64,000 nucleotides of DNA from Erigeron canadensis (Eukaryota > Streptophyta > Magnoliopsida > Asterales > Asteraceae): positions 26,359,516-26,423,515 of the forward strand of contig NC_057766.1 in assembly GCF_010389155.1 (NCBI RefSeq), written 5' to 3'. The notes beneath the pieces were generated by a model. That model worked only from the letters and a program-made list of their open reading frames with translations, searched no databases and was not told the origin of the DNA. Positions 10,925-23,841 of the stretch are shown here, in pieces (within the stretch, counting starts at the first letter, position 1; each line of letters opens with the position of its first letter). The translations under genes and the position numbers were made by a program.

Positions 10925-12900
10925 GATAAGAAGTTGTATATTTGGTCGTTGTTGTTTAAAATTTTTATATGAGTTTTGCCCACAAAATATTTGATGAAAT
11001 GTCTAAACCAAAATGTATGTACTAAATCAAATTTGATTATATATGTATTTACTGATTGTATAGTCAATCATATACTTGATTGTACATATATCTATTCTAA
11101 AATATGAATTTGTTAAATTTGTGTTTTGTAACTTTGTTTGTGCAATCAAATTTGATTATGTATTGAGTTTGTAGTTACTTGTGTGTTTGTGACTATATGT
11201 CTATAATCAAATTTGATTATGCGTTGATATTTTAGTGATTTCTATTTTTGCAACTTTATGTCTAGAATCAAATTTGACTATATATAGAGATTTTAGAGAT
11301 TTTGATTTTGTAACTTTGTTTGGACAATCAAATTTGATTTTGTACTGAGTTTATAGTTAATTTGATTTTGTGACTAAATGTCTAGAATTAAATTTGATTA
11401 TATGTATTGATATTTTGATTTTGTAACTTTGATTTTGTGACTATATGCCTACAATCAAATTTGATCATGTGTTGATATTTTTTTGGATTTCAGTTTTTAC
11501 AACTTTATGTATAGAATCAAAGTTGATTATGTATAGAGAATTTAGACAAAACAAATGAGTTTCATATCAAGAAACCTATTCAATATTAAATTTAATTTTA
11601 TGCATATGGTGTCAAAGTTATACAAAATCAAATTTGATTTTATGCATACATTTAAACAAAACAAATTTAGCTCATACCAAACAACCTACACAAAAGCAAA
11701 ATTGATTTTACGCATACGGTTTCAAAAACCTATACAAAATCAAATTTGATTTTGAATAGGTTTAATGATACCGAACTCATTTCTTTTGTCTAGATGTATG
11801 AATAAAATCAAATATGATTTCGTATGGGTATTTCACACTATATGCTTAAAATCATTTTTGATTTTTAAATGGGTTTCTTGGTATGTAACTCATTTTGTTT
11901 TGTCTCCATGTGCTATACAAAATCATAAAATCATATATGATTTTGTATAGCTTTTCCCCAATGTATGCGTAAAATCATTTTTGATTTTGAATAGTTGATT
12001 TTGAATAGGTTTTTAGGCTTTATGAGTAAAATCAAAAATGATTTTGAATAAATATCTTTTTAAGGAAGCCATTTGGTTGACTCAATGTGCTACACAAAAT
12101 CATATATGATTTTGTATACGAGTATTTTCTTGACAATGTATGCGTAAAATCATATATGATATTGTATACTCTTTTCACACTATATGCATAAAATCAAAAT
12201 TGATTTTAAATAGGTTTATTTGTATAGAACTCATTTGCCTTGTCTCAAAATACGTAAAATCATATATGATTTTGGATAAATTTTTCATAGTGTATGCTTA
12301 AAATCAACTTTGATTTTGAATAAGTTTATTTGTACGAAAGCATATACAAAATCATATATGATTATGTTTAATGATACCGAACTCACTTTTTTTTTATCTA
12401 GATGAATGAATAAAATCATACATGATTTTGTATAGGGTTTTGACACTCTATGCGTAAAATCATTGTTGATTTTAAATGGTTTTCTTTATATAGAACTCAT
12501 TTGGTTTTGTTTCAATGTGTTATAAAAAATCATATATGATTTTGTATAGGTTTTCTCCAATATATGCGTAAAATCATTTTTGATTTTGAATAGTTAATTT
12601 TGTATATGTTTTTCACAATGTATGCGTAAAATCATTTTTGATTCTAGGCATAAGAACACAGTTAACTAGAACCTCAATACAAAATGAAATTTGATTGTAG
12701 AAACAAAGTTATAAAACACAAATTTATGGAATCTATATACAAAATCGAATATGATTTTACACACACAATTACAAAAACAGAAATCAATAAAATGTCAATA
12801 GATAATGAAATATGATTCTGAACATAAATTAAACAATAACAAATAACTTATATAATCATATTTGATTCAATACATAAAATCACACAAACATATACACTTA
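10925..12900. repeat. Palindrome array 2
   Basis: From about 11025 to 11750 the dominant word is AATCAAATTTGATT (arms AATCAAA/TTTGATT). From about 11800 to 12640 it returns to the AAAATCA..TGATTTT type of array 1. Roughly 27 copies are visible by eye, spaced 40-70 bp. The connecting DNA also repeats loosely (TATGCGTAAAATC, TTGTATAGGTTTT). No reading frame is meaningful here. Confidence 0.88.
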
Positions 12901-13578
12901 TACTGCACATAAAGGAATTTTAAAGGTATTATCAAACTTTGGTTTAGACATTTCATCAAACACCTTGTATGCAATATTCAATCAAATGTGATTTGATACT
13001 AAATCATATATAAGAAACTTTGGTTTAGACATTTTATCAAACACTTTGTAGACAATATTATACCAAACAACAAAGTCAATTAAATAACCAATAAAATTTA
13101 ACAAATTCAAATGTTAGAATAGATCTAATCACATGTAATCTAATTACATTTGAATATTTCAAATTTACATAACAAAAAGCCATATATTCGTATTCAATAG
13201 ATCCTCCATTGTTATTAACATCTTCAAGATCAATTGATGATGAATGATAAAGATGATGACGACGATGGCTGTACTATTCTGATTAGAACGTGATGGTGAT
13301 CTGAACACGGTGGTGGTAGTGGTGGTGGTGGTTATGGTGCTGGTACTGGTGGTGAGAGAGAGAGAAAGAGAGAAAGGTCTGTGTATGTTTTTGTGTGTGT
13401 GTGTGTATTTGGATTTGGAAGAAATAACAAAGGAATAAGATAATGTGTAAAATTACTTATTTACCCCTCCGTGTTATTTTTGTTTTTTTAATCTTAGCCG
13501 TGGATTGCTTTTGATCCAAGGGCTGAGATGTAGCCCTTGGGTTTCACCACTTTTTGTGGTTTCTTCTGATCACAACTC

Positions 13579-15565
13579 ATATATATATATATGTATTGAA
13601 CTCGTGCTAAAGTATGTTAGGTCGCATATTTGCTTTTCTTCCCTACTTGTAATCAGGTGATACTCAGCAAACAGAGATATGGTTATTACACTTTTTACCC
13701 CGGTCTTTACACTTTTGGCCGGAGGTCTATTTTAAAACAGTCTCTTTACTTCTGAATAAAGACAAGACTGTCTACAAATCACCTCCCTCATATTCCGCAT
13801 ACAGGGTTTAAGTCTTGTTGTTGTATGTAAAGAAAGTGATAGTAGTATCTTTAAGGTTATCATTAAGGTCTCTTCCTATGGACTTTCATCATGCTAGTCA
13901 TTATGTTTGTCATAAAGGACTTCATTGGCAGCAGCTCTTTTTAACATGTCATCGTCTTTTGCTGTCAATTTTGAGAAATGGTTAGATGAGCGAGTAGCCG
14001 TGTAGGGCTTTATGTGTGTTAATACGTGTATGGTTTATTATTTTTTTTATTCGGCCATAGGAAGTCGATATATATAACTCATGCTATTTGCGGATTTAAG
14101 CTGGAGGGAGGGGGTGCAATGGAACCGACTTGTCGATTTTTGTCGATGGAAAGAGACGATAGAACTCGCCGACTGCATCTTTGCCCTGACATAGTTACTT
14201 TTATTAGATTGTTTAATATAAATATAATAAATAATAAAACAAAATTTAGTCATGAATGCATAAAAAATATTAGAATTATTAATTTGTTTAGTATAATTTT
14301 AACTGAATTATTGTACCGCGTAGTACGCGAGTAGACATATATATTTATCGACACATAATTATATTACAATATCGTAAATTGACAAATATAAATAAAAAAT
14401 GTTATATATTAATTAATATAATGATATAAGAAAATATCAAATTATCTTGTATCATGCTATAACGTATCATATATCGTATATTCAATCAGCGTTTTATGTG
14501 CGACTACATTATCTATTAAAACTATTTTTAAACCTCCTATAATTACTATGTTATGTAATAAACTTTCAAAGGTTTATAAAATATTTTTTTTTTTATCAAA
14601 CTCCCATTGAGTTTTTAATATATAGCTATTTTTAGATAGGATTGCTTATTATATTATATTTATCAAAAATAAATTATAATTTTTTAAAAAATTTATAAAT
14701 ATTATGTTTCACTAATCATGTTTTAACATATTTGACATATATCATATATTTAAATCAAAATGTTATAATTCACGTCATAATCTGATAGTCTTATATTATG
14801 ATAAACTATGTAACTATCAATTACATTTTATTTACATTCGCAGTCAGCTCTGTACAACGTAGGATTCTAATTTAATGTGAGATCTATATGTATAGCCAAA
14901 TTAAAATTAATATATTTATATTATTTAATAAGTCATATTTTTTGGTTTTATAAGATAATTTTTTTTTTTTTTAGTATGAGATACACATGTATAACCAGAT
15001 TAAAATTAATATATTTATACTATTTAATTGACCATATTTTTAATCTAATTATCACTTCTTAATTGGACACTTTTTTAATTTATATTATGATAAATTAGGA
15101 ATAATATTGTTAGTATCAATTAATGTATATTTACGTTATCAGTTAGCCCCGTATAATATAGGATTTTAATCTAAAGTTAGGTCCATATACATAGCCAAAA
15201 TTAATATAATTATATTATTTAATAAGTCATATTATTTGGTTTTATAAGACGAGCATAATACCCGCGCATTGTGACGGAAATTCGTTTTAAGAGTGACAAT
15301 TTGTTATAAGGGTAGATATGGTAATTTAGTGTTTTAGTATGTGGAGGGGCATTTTTGAAACCATAAATATAGTGAAAGAGGCTTTTTGAGAAAAAAAAAA
15401 AACAAATATATACTTAATTTTTTAAGACATATCATAAATAAAACCTAAAATGCTTTATAAAGGAGTAAAGATAATTATATTTATAATCTATATATGGTAT
15501 GATCAATGTATGGATATATTTAAACAAAGGTTACAATCGATAAAAAACTGAATCCATTATTAGTT
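13579..15565. other. Intergenic DNA with a partly duplicated ~290-bp block
   Basis: Very AT-rich. The stretch 14797-14956 recurs at 15087-15250 (CATATTTTTTGGTTTTATAAGA type endings), with a third partial copy at 14974-15035. After it, 15249-15275 has the word ATACCCGCGCATTGTGACGG, which I have seen in dispersed plant repeats, but I cannot name the family. No gene is supported; the 102-codon frame at 14026 looks like chance. Confidence 0.5.
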
Positions 15566-15580
15566 TTAGCAATTTCAGTT

Positions 15581-15796
15581 TTTTTTTTCCGAACATTCAG
15601 TCGGTATTCGACATCAGGGAAACCTCACCGTATAATGGTGAAGCCTTGCATATACCCTAGACAACGAGATGTTAAATATGGGCCGTTATAAGTATTCGGA
15701 GGAAAAACCTTAAGACTTGTCATTCCTAAGGATCGAACTCAAGACTTTGGATAAAACCTGAGATGCCTCTAACCAGTTGGACTAGTCATCATTGGC
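15581..15796 (-). mobile_element. tRNA-derived SINE with 15-bp target duplication
   Basis: On the minus strand the head (near 15780) has a box A-like word TGGTTAGAGGCA, then about 30 bp later a box B-like word GAGTTCGATCC: the internal RNA polymerase III promoter of a tRNA-derived SINE. The 3' end is an oligo-A tail (T run at 15581-15588 on the plus strand). The element is flanked by the direct repeat TTAGCAATTTCAGTT at 15566-15580 and 15797-15811. The exact duplication makes the boundaries firm. It encodes no protein and depends on LINE enzymes to move. Confidence 0.85.
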
Positions 15797-15811
15797 TTAG
15801 CAATTTCAGTT

Positions 15812-16406
15812 AGAACATGAAGGTTGATACGTGATCTATCGTAGGATCTTGCTTAATTGATCGTCCACTTATATGTTTTCGGTAAGCGTAACATAAGAAT
15901 TCCTATCGATAGTAATCGACGCAACGCGCGTTATGCTAGTTGGATATTCATAAAAAATGAAAAGATCATGTTAAATTAGTTTTATATGTAGCTTTTAGAT
16001 GAAAATACTACTAAAAAAAATATTTTATGATTTAGCTAAAAAACAAAAAATTTAAATAATATAAATGGAAAGACCAAATGACAAATATGGCAATGTGTGG
16101 TCGTGTGCAATTAAAGCTTCGGATGTTTTTTATACACTTTTTTTTTTTTTTTTTACCAATGAGTACTACCAAGTACCCCGTATATGTATTTTTTGATATA
16201 AAGATATAATTTGTGATTTTGATATTAAAACTTCTATAATTAAATAATATAATTTATACTTATTAACTAAATGTTAATTTTATAAAGTAAAGGGACTAAT
16301 GTAGTTATTTTGCAATAATAAATTAGGGAATAATACCATTATCTAGATCTAAGGGTTGTGATTATAAATTAAAACTCATGTTTTTCATAGAAGAATTGAT
16401 GACCTT

Positions 16407-16439
<33 letters not shown>

Positions 16440-16907
16440 GAGAGTAGGTACCCGAGCGTTGCGGCGGTGAGATGGTAGGGGTGATATCTAGATCATAGAG
16501 TGTGATATGTCATAAAGTATGATAGTCAAATGCCTTAGCCGTACAAGCTCCGCCCTCAGATTTAAAAATTCGTCGAAAGTATATCGAATGACATCTCTAA
16601 TGAAAGAACATTGAATTTCAAGAACACCCATATAATTTTTATAATTTATCGATGTACAGTTTTTGAGATAAAAGATTTTGAATGAATTGGAGGAAAAAAT
16701 GATTTATGGAGAAGAGTGAAAAAAAATGATTGGTTGAGATTTGGGAAGATAGAAAGGGTATTATAATTAATTTAGGTAAATATAAAATAGATAGAGAGAC
16801 ATTTTGGGAGAGTAAATGTTGAAATTTAAAATGTTAGACATGGACTTTTTGCTTTATAATATAGTATATATATATATATAGTATATATATATTGATATAT
16901 ATATATA
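15812..16907. other. Intergenic DNA with microsatellites
   Basis: Contains (TA)n and (CA)n near 16405-16440, a word TACCCGAGCGTTGCGGCGG at about 16449 related to that at 15250, and (TA)n at 16866-16907. Nothing coding is visible. Confidence 0.4.
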
Positions 16908-17103
16908 GGTAAAATAAAACAAGTATTATAGTAAAACAAATAAAACAATAGATTTTACTTCACTAACAATCATTGTGCATCATTAAAATCATCGTGTATC
17001 AATATATATGTGAATCTCCGTGCATCAATTTTATCATAATCTAAGGGTCAAGATCTTATCTTATTTGTTTTACTTTAATACTTGTTTTACAATAACTAAC
17101 CCC
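16908..17103. mobile_element. ~196-bp MITE-like element between TA tracts
   Basis: Left ACAAGTATTATAGTAAAACAAATAA and right TTATTTGTTTTACTTTAATACTTGTTTTAC pair as inverted repeats of about 30 bp. (TA)n tracts lie directly outside both ends. No reading frame. The size and ends fit a MITE that inserts into TA repeats; the superfamily is unknown to me. Confidence 0.7.
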
Positions 17104-17159
17104 TATATATATATATATATATAGGTAGATTGAGAGTGTCGGATCTCACGAATGCATTA

Positions 17160-17730
17160 AAGAAGGTTGGAATTTTTTTAGTGCACGACAACAAATTATG
17201 TCATTTTCTCACACTTATTTTTTCAAGCTTTTAAAAAGTGTGAAATTTTTGTTAATTTAATTACATTTAAAAGTGTATAGAAATAATTTGACATTTAAAA
17301 GTGTGAAAAAATTTACAAAATCATAATATTCACACACTTATAAATATTGAAAAGAAAAGTCCACACTTTCAAGTGTGTAAAAATATATCAATTATTCATA
17401 CGTAAAAGTGTGAAATTTAATTTGTAATACCTATTTTCTTCACACATAGAGAGTGTGAAGAAATATGTGTTACAAATTAACTTTCATTCTTTTAAGTGTG
17501 AAAATATTGACAATTGTTTACACTTTTAAATGTTAACATTTTGTTTACATATTTGTAAGTGTGAAAAAATTATAACTTATAAGACTTATTCACACTTTTA
17601 AATGTAACTTTTTTTACACATTTTTATATGTGTGTTCATAAATTTTTTCTAATTTTTTATAACCAAGTATGAACAAATAAATTTTTTATAAATTTTTTCA
17701 CACTTTGTATAATTAAGTGTGAACAAACGA
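17160..17730. repeat. Array of CACACTT / AAGTGTG inverted words
   Basis: The words TTCACACTT and AAGTGTGAA alternate in both orientations every 30-60 bp through about 550 bp (for instance ACACTTTCAAGTGTGT near 17360). It begins next to a TA tract with GGTAGATTGAGAG (17124). Its organisation resembles the 9-12.6 kb palindrome arrays, with a different word. No coding potential. Confidence 0.75.
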
Positions 17731-18082
17731 AATATTTTTTATTTTATAGTGGTGGGGTTAGAATATTCTTTGAACGGTAGAATTAACAGGCTTAGTAGAT
17801 ATGTCACACTTTCCATATTTATTTAAAAACTATTAAGAGTTTTTTTTTTAAAGCTTAGCATCCTAACTTAAGAGTAGATTTTAAGATAGAACAAATATAT
17901 TGCTTAAGGTTTAGATTTATCTAATTGTTTAGTAACTTGTAAAAAAAAAAATCTAATTGTTTAGTATAACTATAAAAACTTAATAATATAAGAAAAAAAA
18001 CATAAAGGGGGCATCTTGGTCCCAGAACAACATAAGATCCTATCATTTTACCCTAAAGTGTTATGATGCCAATAAAATATTC

Positions 18083-18125
<43 letters not shown>

Positions 18126-19006
18126 AAATTGTGGATATTTGCTCTCAACAAGGGATTTAGCTTACGTTGTCTTAACTGGGTCCGCGTTAGAGAGCCCGAA
18201 GGCACGACATTTAATTAGGATAAAACTCTGTCGCTTCTGCAGGACTCAAACCTGCTTCACTGTAGGACTTTATTGTGAAATTCCTTTAATTTTGCTTCCC
18301 GTATCTCGAACTCGAGACCTCCAGTAATTTCAATGGGGAAAGATCGCTTCTGCAGGACTCAAACCTGCTACCTTTAATTTCAATGGTGGGTTGAAGAAAG
18401 TTTTTTTTTTAAAAGAAAAAGTCTTTGTAAAGATTGATATCATTGGAGTTAATGACTTTTTTGATGAATAGGTTGACAATCTTTAACCCTTTGATCAAAA
18501 TTTTTTTCCTTGTTTAGTGCTAAAAAAAGCTTTAAAAGAGTTTTCCATTGGAGAATATGACTTTTAAGAGGTTGAAGATGGTGGATTGATTAGTGGCAAA
18601 ATAAAAAGCTTTTAAAAACTTTTTGCTATTGTGAATACTTTTAGAACTTCTAGATATTATAAGAAAAGTCTTGATTTTCTATTATCAAACTTGACCAATT
18701 AATTTTCAATGTAAAAATATCTTATTTAAAAGTGTTTTAAGACAACCTACCAAAGACCATTTCTTATCATTACAAAAACTTGTCCACATATTTCCCAAAC
18801 ACACATGCCATGGGCATCTGTTGTAACATGGGCATGATCAAGTTGAATAGCCAGAAAAAGCCTCTTTTAAACTAACCTATCAAAACTTCTACATGAAATT
18901 ATTTTGTAACCCATCATCAGATGTGTTCAATAAAAGATACATATGTATCAACTAGTGTTATTTGAAAGAGAATAAGATATATTTGATTGGGTGAATGAAA
19001 GATACA
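17731..19006. other. Intergenic DNA
   Basis: Contains (AT)n at about 18083-18122. The word GCTTCTGCAGGACTCAAACC occurs twice, near 18232 and 18348; its complement reads like a tRNA box B (GGTTTGAGTCC), so degraded SINE fragments are possible. No gene recognised. Confidence 0.35.
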
Positions 19007-19008
19007 TA

Positions 19009-19692
19009 CAGTCGAACCTCTATAAATTGATACTCGATTAATTAATAACCTTCATAAAATTATAAAACTATTAATTTGTCCGGTCCCAACTTGAGACCAG
19101 TACAAAATTGAACCTTAATCAATAAAATAATAAGATAATAACTTTTTTTTTGAAATCCCAGTGTATTTATAGTGGTCCCAACGAAGTTATAAATTAATAA
19201 GTATTATGAGCTTCCAAAATTTAAGATTGCTTAATAAAAAGCAGTTTGTTTTTTTTTTGTTTCAACTTCAAATCCATATTGAGTTTATCTTTAAATATTC
19301 TTATTGTACTCAAGAGTTGTGGCATCTTTTTTTGTTTTGCAACAAAAAGTTGAGAAGAGTTGTTGTCCTTTACAATGCTTCTTTTTAAAGCTATTGGACA
19401 TCATCAATTTTGTCATCAACCAGATTTTGAATAATTTCGCCATATATTCTGTAGTACTTTTTATCTCATACCTTTCATTATTTACATCACGGTAAATAAG
19501 CAAGTGATTCACAATCATTTTGCGTTGATAATGCATACTCGTATAAGTTCTTAGGCTCACAATGTCTTCTCTATAACTTACATCATAATACCTCTTTAAA
19601 TTAATAAATATTAATTTAATGATATAATAAAATCTTGTTAAATTGATAAAATATCCCGGTTCCGATATTATTAATTTATAAAGATTTTACTG
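19009..19692. mobile_element. 684-bp MITE-like element, CAGT ends, TA target site
   Basis: Left end CAGTCGAACCTCTATAAATT and the complement of the right end, CAGTAAAATCTTTATAAATT, form imperfect terminal inverted repeats. A TA dinucleotide lies outside both ends (19007-19008 and 19693-19694), fitting TA target duplication. Inside, the ends continue similar (GGTCCCAACTTGAGACC against a GGTTCC word). It holds only short chance frames. Confidence 0.75.
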
Positions 19693-20231
19693 TATTTGAA
19701 TTTGGATTATTTGATGTGAATAAAAGAAAGAAAATAGTAGGTTTAAGTTTTCAAAAGGTTAGAAACAGAGTGTATTTTATGTTTTTATGTTTGATAGGAA
19801 ATTTGTAAAAATAAAGGAAATAGGCGGATAGCTGCCACTTGGCAAGTTTTTGAAAACTTTAGTTTTGGGATTTTTTTTATCAAGAGAAAATTTTTTTTCT
19901 TTATAGTTTTATATAAGGAAAAAATATTACTGTGTGTTATTAAAAAATATTACTGTGTGTTATTAAAAAATATTGTTAACCAACCAATACCACCTATATA
20001 GTTGTATCAAAATAAAGTCAGCATATATGAGTGAAAGGGGTATTTTGTAAAGCTGTAGTAAAACTGTAAGGGTTGACGGAGTGCCTAAGGCACCAAATCG
20101 GTACCAGTACCTAAAAGAACACCGCCCCATGGTATCAGCACCAGATGGGCTGTGAGCAAAATGGAGAGGCTCGTCCCCGGGTATATCTCCACCTTTTTGA
20201 CCGTTAGCACTCAAAATTTTAATAAAAAGTA

Positions 20232-21732
20232 GAGTAAACGACACAAATCGTCTCTGTGGTTTACCCAAATAGTCACATTTCATCCTTACTAATTGAAAAC
20301 CTCATTGACAGTCCTTTATAGGAGGATAAGGTTCATGTTTAGTCCTTTGACTTATTGACCGTCATCTCAGTTCCGTTAACATCTCACGTGTCTCTCACGC
20401 GTAGGGCATTTCAGTCTTTTTCTTAACTAAAGGACCATCAATGATTATTTTTATTCAATTATCCTTTCTTTTCCTCCCCTTTCACACAAGTGAAATAAAA
20501 GTAGATGATGCTGCAGATCTCAAGATCCATCTTCTACATCCTAGGTCTTCTCATTTTCTTCACACCCTAAACCTAAATTAAAAGTAAAATTAAAACCTAA
20601 TATATCTAATCTTCAATTATATATCAAATCTATCCATTCTTCACATAAATTTGTATATCAACTCCAGCGATCTATCTCTATATCTTTATACCATATCCAA
20701 TCAAAATATATACAAACATACATATATGTACATACACACTCAAACCGATCAGACACACACACACGACATACACACACATACACACACCATACCCAATCAA
20801 AAATACCGTTACTGACCGGAGACATATATATACACCGCTACCAATGCCTCTGTTACTAATGGAAACAAAGAAAGAAAGGCAAGTTTTTTTTGTAACTTTT
20901 TTGACGGCTATTAAGAGAGGAATAACAAAGTGATTTCGGGATTTTTTTGTTACTTGTTTTACCACCGTCATGCCGCTACTTTCTTGTCTGCTTAATCTAG
21001 TTTTCCCGGTGAATAATGCGGATAGTTTTGTTAAGCTTTTTGTTCTCCGGTGAGCTCCTTGGCGGCGGTACGACTTCGAGTGTCGTTCTTCGACGAGTTT
21101 TCCGGTGAGATATTTTAGTTATTGTTCCCCGGTGGGATTTACTCGGATCTGAATTTTAGATATATGCTTTTGTGCTCTAATTTGTTTGATTGTGTACAAG
21201 AATAAAGCAAATCGATAATAAATTATAAATCCATCAAATCTCTTTAGTGTTTGTTTGTACGTATGTATAAGAATAAAGCAAATGGGTGATGAATCCGTTA
21301 TGGAAGCTCACAAAGGAAAGAAATTTTCATATTTTTTTTATTACAAACCTGGATGTATATATGTGCATATGTATTTTTATGTATATTGCTTCTAAATTGT
21401 TTGGTTGTAGTCTATTTGATTTTTATTTGTATATTAATGTATTGATGATATATGTATATGTATCTTAGGTTTGCAGGTAGTAACTAGTAAGAGAAAGACA
21501 ATAACAAGAAAAAAAATATTATTGATGGTCCTTTAGTGATGGAAAAGACTGGAATACCCTTCACGTGGATGTCACGTGGGGGGTTTAACGAAGGGAAGAT
21601 GACGGTCAACAAATCAAAGGACTAAACGTGAACCTTATCCTCTTATAAAGGACTACTAATGAGGTTTTCAATTAGTAAGGATGAAACATGACTATTTGGG
21701 TAAACCACAAGGACGATCTGTGTCGTTTACTC
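20232..21732. mobile_element. 1.5-kb non-autonomous Mutator-like element, 9-bp target duplication
   Basis: Terminal inverted repeats of about 220 bp: 20232-20455 (GAGTAAACGACACAAATCGT) pairs with 21510-21732. The whole is flanked by the 9-bp direct repeat TAAAAAGTA at 20223-20231 and 21733-21741. Long inverted repeats plus a 9-bp duplication are the hallmark of Mutator-like elements. The interior has no transposase; the 97-codon minus-strand frame at 20678-20971 is low complexity and I do not call it a gene. Confidence 0.88.
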
Positions 21733-22017
21733 TAAAAAGTAACCTTATTTTTTTTGCCCCTGAGTTTTTTTTTTCCTTTTTTTTTCCCATGTGCGTTCCT
21801 GTTTCTTTTTTTTTTTTTATAAATATTTTCTTTTTGTTGTTGCCATTGTGTGTGTATGTTGCTGGTGTGTGTGGAGAAGACAGTAACGGCCGCAAAGAAA
21901 CAGGGTCATAGAAAAGGGTTTCAATTTTACACATTAACCCTTAGACTTTCATATTATCTACTAAAATGGCTAAATGTTAGTTATATATATATAATATATA
22001 TAATATATATATATATA

Positions 22018-22913
22018 TGAGTGAAGATATTACGAGAATTAATAAATTGTCAAAAACTGTGAGAACTAATCATCTTCATTGGACGGGATAGATCAAGGGA
22101 TGATGATATTTATGTATTTATTATGAATAAAATAAGTGAATAAAAATTGATAAGGGCATAATTGGAATATAAGATACAAACCGAAACGTATGAAACTAAT
22201 GGGATTGGTGTTTACAGAAAAATTGTCAACTAACTTTCCTATTTGAATTAGTCAACTTCTATTCGATCAAATACAAATATTTTAGTCCAACCATTATGAA
22301 AATATTACTGAGACATATACCTCTATTATTTAAAAAAATAATTGAATAATATGATTTACACTAATATAAAAAGTCCTATTATAATATATCAAGTATTCAT
22401 ACGTGTACATGAACTGTTTATATCTGACTTCAGCTATATACATGTGTTTTTGTTTGTGTGCACCTGTGTTCATATATTTCATATGTGATAATAGGATATG
22501 TACACATGTGGGATTTTGTACATATATGTTTGTCGAAAGTATCATCTGTGTTTGTGTGGTACAAATATGTGGTTCGGTATATACATGTGAATGTCCATAT
22601 TTCCACAAGTGTGGATATTTTCTTTAAACAAAGTTCATAGATGGATGTTTAAAAAATCTTGAATGTGTAACGATCAATTTGTGTACATATAAATTGTAGT
22701 GATTTCATCATGTTCACGTGTAACGTCGTTACTAAAATTTCAAGGGTGCGACCTTGAACATCTAATTCGCAAATGTGACGAGTTCCTTATGATAAAAAAG
22801 AAAAATCGGTCAAAGAATACAAAAATATTGAATATAAATAAAACTGAAAAAAGTTAACAATATAGGAAGATGTTTCCGAAGACTAGAATAAACCGAATGA
22901 CAGATCCTTAAAA

Positions 22914-22977
<64 letters not shown>

Positions 22978-23366
22978 AAAACAACTTTTATTGAAACTTT
23001 AAAAAAAAATTTTAAAAGATATTATTATTATTATTGATTAGTTATTTAATTAATCCATTAATTCTTAACGTTATCATGTTAAAAATGCAAGATTAGAACT
23101 ATTTTACAAAAGAAAGAAAAAAATGTAAGATTGCAAAAAACGGATCTTAACATGTTGTGAATGAAAATAAATGATTGAGACATTCATGGGAATTTATTTT
23201 TCTAAATTGTTAGTTACTCGTAGAGCTTGTAACTGAATGAGTTATTGTTGGTGAATTGATAATTAATTAATTAATTAATGCGTGCTTATAAAGTTACAAT
23301 ACTATCCTTGTAAATATTGGTTCTTGTAGTTCTCAACATTTTATTAGTTCTCGTTTTAACTTTTTA
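22018..23366. mobile_element. Possible TA-flanked element with imperfect inverted ends
   Basis: The left end (ACGAGAATTAATAAATTGT.. GAGAACTAAT) resembles the complement of the right end (ACGAGAACTAATAAAATGT.. GAACTAC) over about 60 bp, and both ends abut TA tracts. The interior contains an ATT microsatellite and no gene. The ends are diverged, so the boundaries are tentative. Confidence 0.4.
22914..22976 (+). repeat. (ATT)n microsatellite
   Basis: About 21 uninterrupted ATT units. Confidence 0.95.
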
Positions 23367-23720
23367 ATATATATATATATATATACTAGCTTTTTCATGG
23401 CTCACCGTAGATTCTTAAACGTGGCTTACTGGCAATCAATTTGAATATTGATCAGAGGTATTATTTTTTATCATATTTTTGATTTATGGTTGAGTGGTTC
23501 ATTAAAAAAAATTTGTATTAGTGAACACACCAATGATATTTATTGGATTTGAAATATTTTTTCTTTCTTTAAATATATAAATATAAGATAAATATTGTTA
23601 AAAAATATAAACATGCCACATATAATAAAATCCTACGTGTCAATATATTAACATAGCTTAAGGTTTGTAGATGGCTTTAGAAAGCTAGAATTCCTACTGT
23701 TTTAATAATTATATATATAT

Positions 23721-23804
23721 AGAGGGTAGGGAATATGTGGCTACTTGGGTGTAGAACCCCTCACATCTTGTTTTTTTAATCCATGAAAAGCATGGGGCCC
23801 AAAC

Positions 23805-23841
<37 letters not shown>

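Larger units (their letters stand above)
8341..13578. mobile_element. 5.2-kb inverted-repeat-bounded element filled with palindrome arrays
   Basis: The two ends are inverted copies of about 250 bp. Left GAGCTTTG (8341) pairs with right CACAACTC (ends 13578). Left CAAGGGCT..AGCCCTT (about 8380-8400) pairs with right 13518-13545. Left ACACGGAGGGGTA (8454-8466) pairs with TACCCCTCCGTGT at about 13461-13474. Both ends continue inward into CA/GT and CT/AG microsatellites and CCACCACC-type runs. Outside, (TA)n lies on both sides. The interior holds no transposase frame, only repeats (separate entries), so this would be a non-autonomous DNA transposon. The family is uncertain: long inverted repeats suggest Mutator-like, but no 9-bp target duplication can be read in the TA tracts. 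Confidence 0.6.

Noticed and set aside
8930..12900. CRISPR-like array of short repeats with regular spacing
   Set aside because: The repeats are palindromic words in AT-rich plant DNA with similar, not unique, spacers, and there is no cas gene; the genome is eukaryotic.
16441..16560. Helitron end suggested by ACCCGAGCGTTGCGGCGG
   Set aside because: No CTRR end or terminal hairpin could be placed.
20678..20971. 97-codon frame in the Mutator-like element
   Set aside because: Low-complexity Val/Cys/Tyr-rich translation of a CA/TA-rich stretch; no transposase motif.
22330..22640. Overlapping 60-92 codon frames on both strands
   Set aside because: Translate ACATATG-rich DNA in all frames; no similarity that I recognise.
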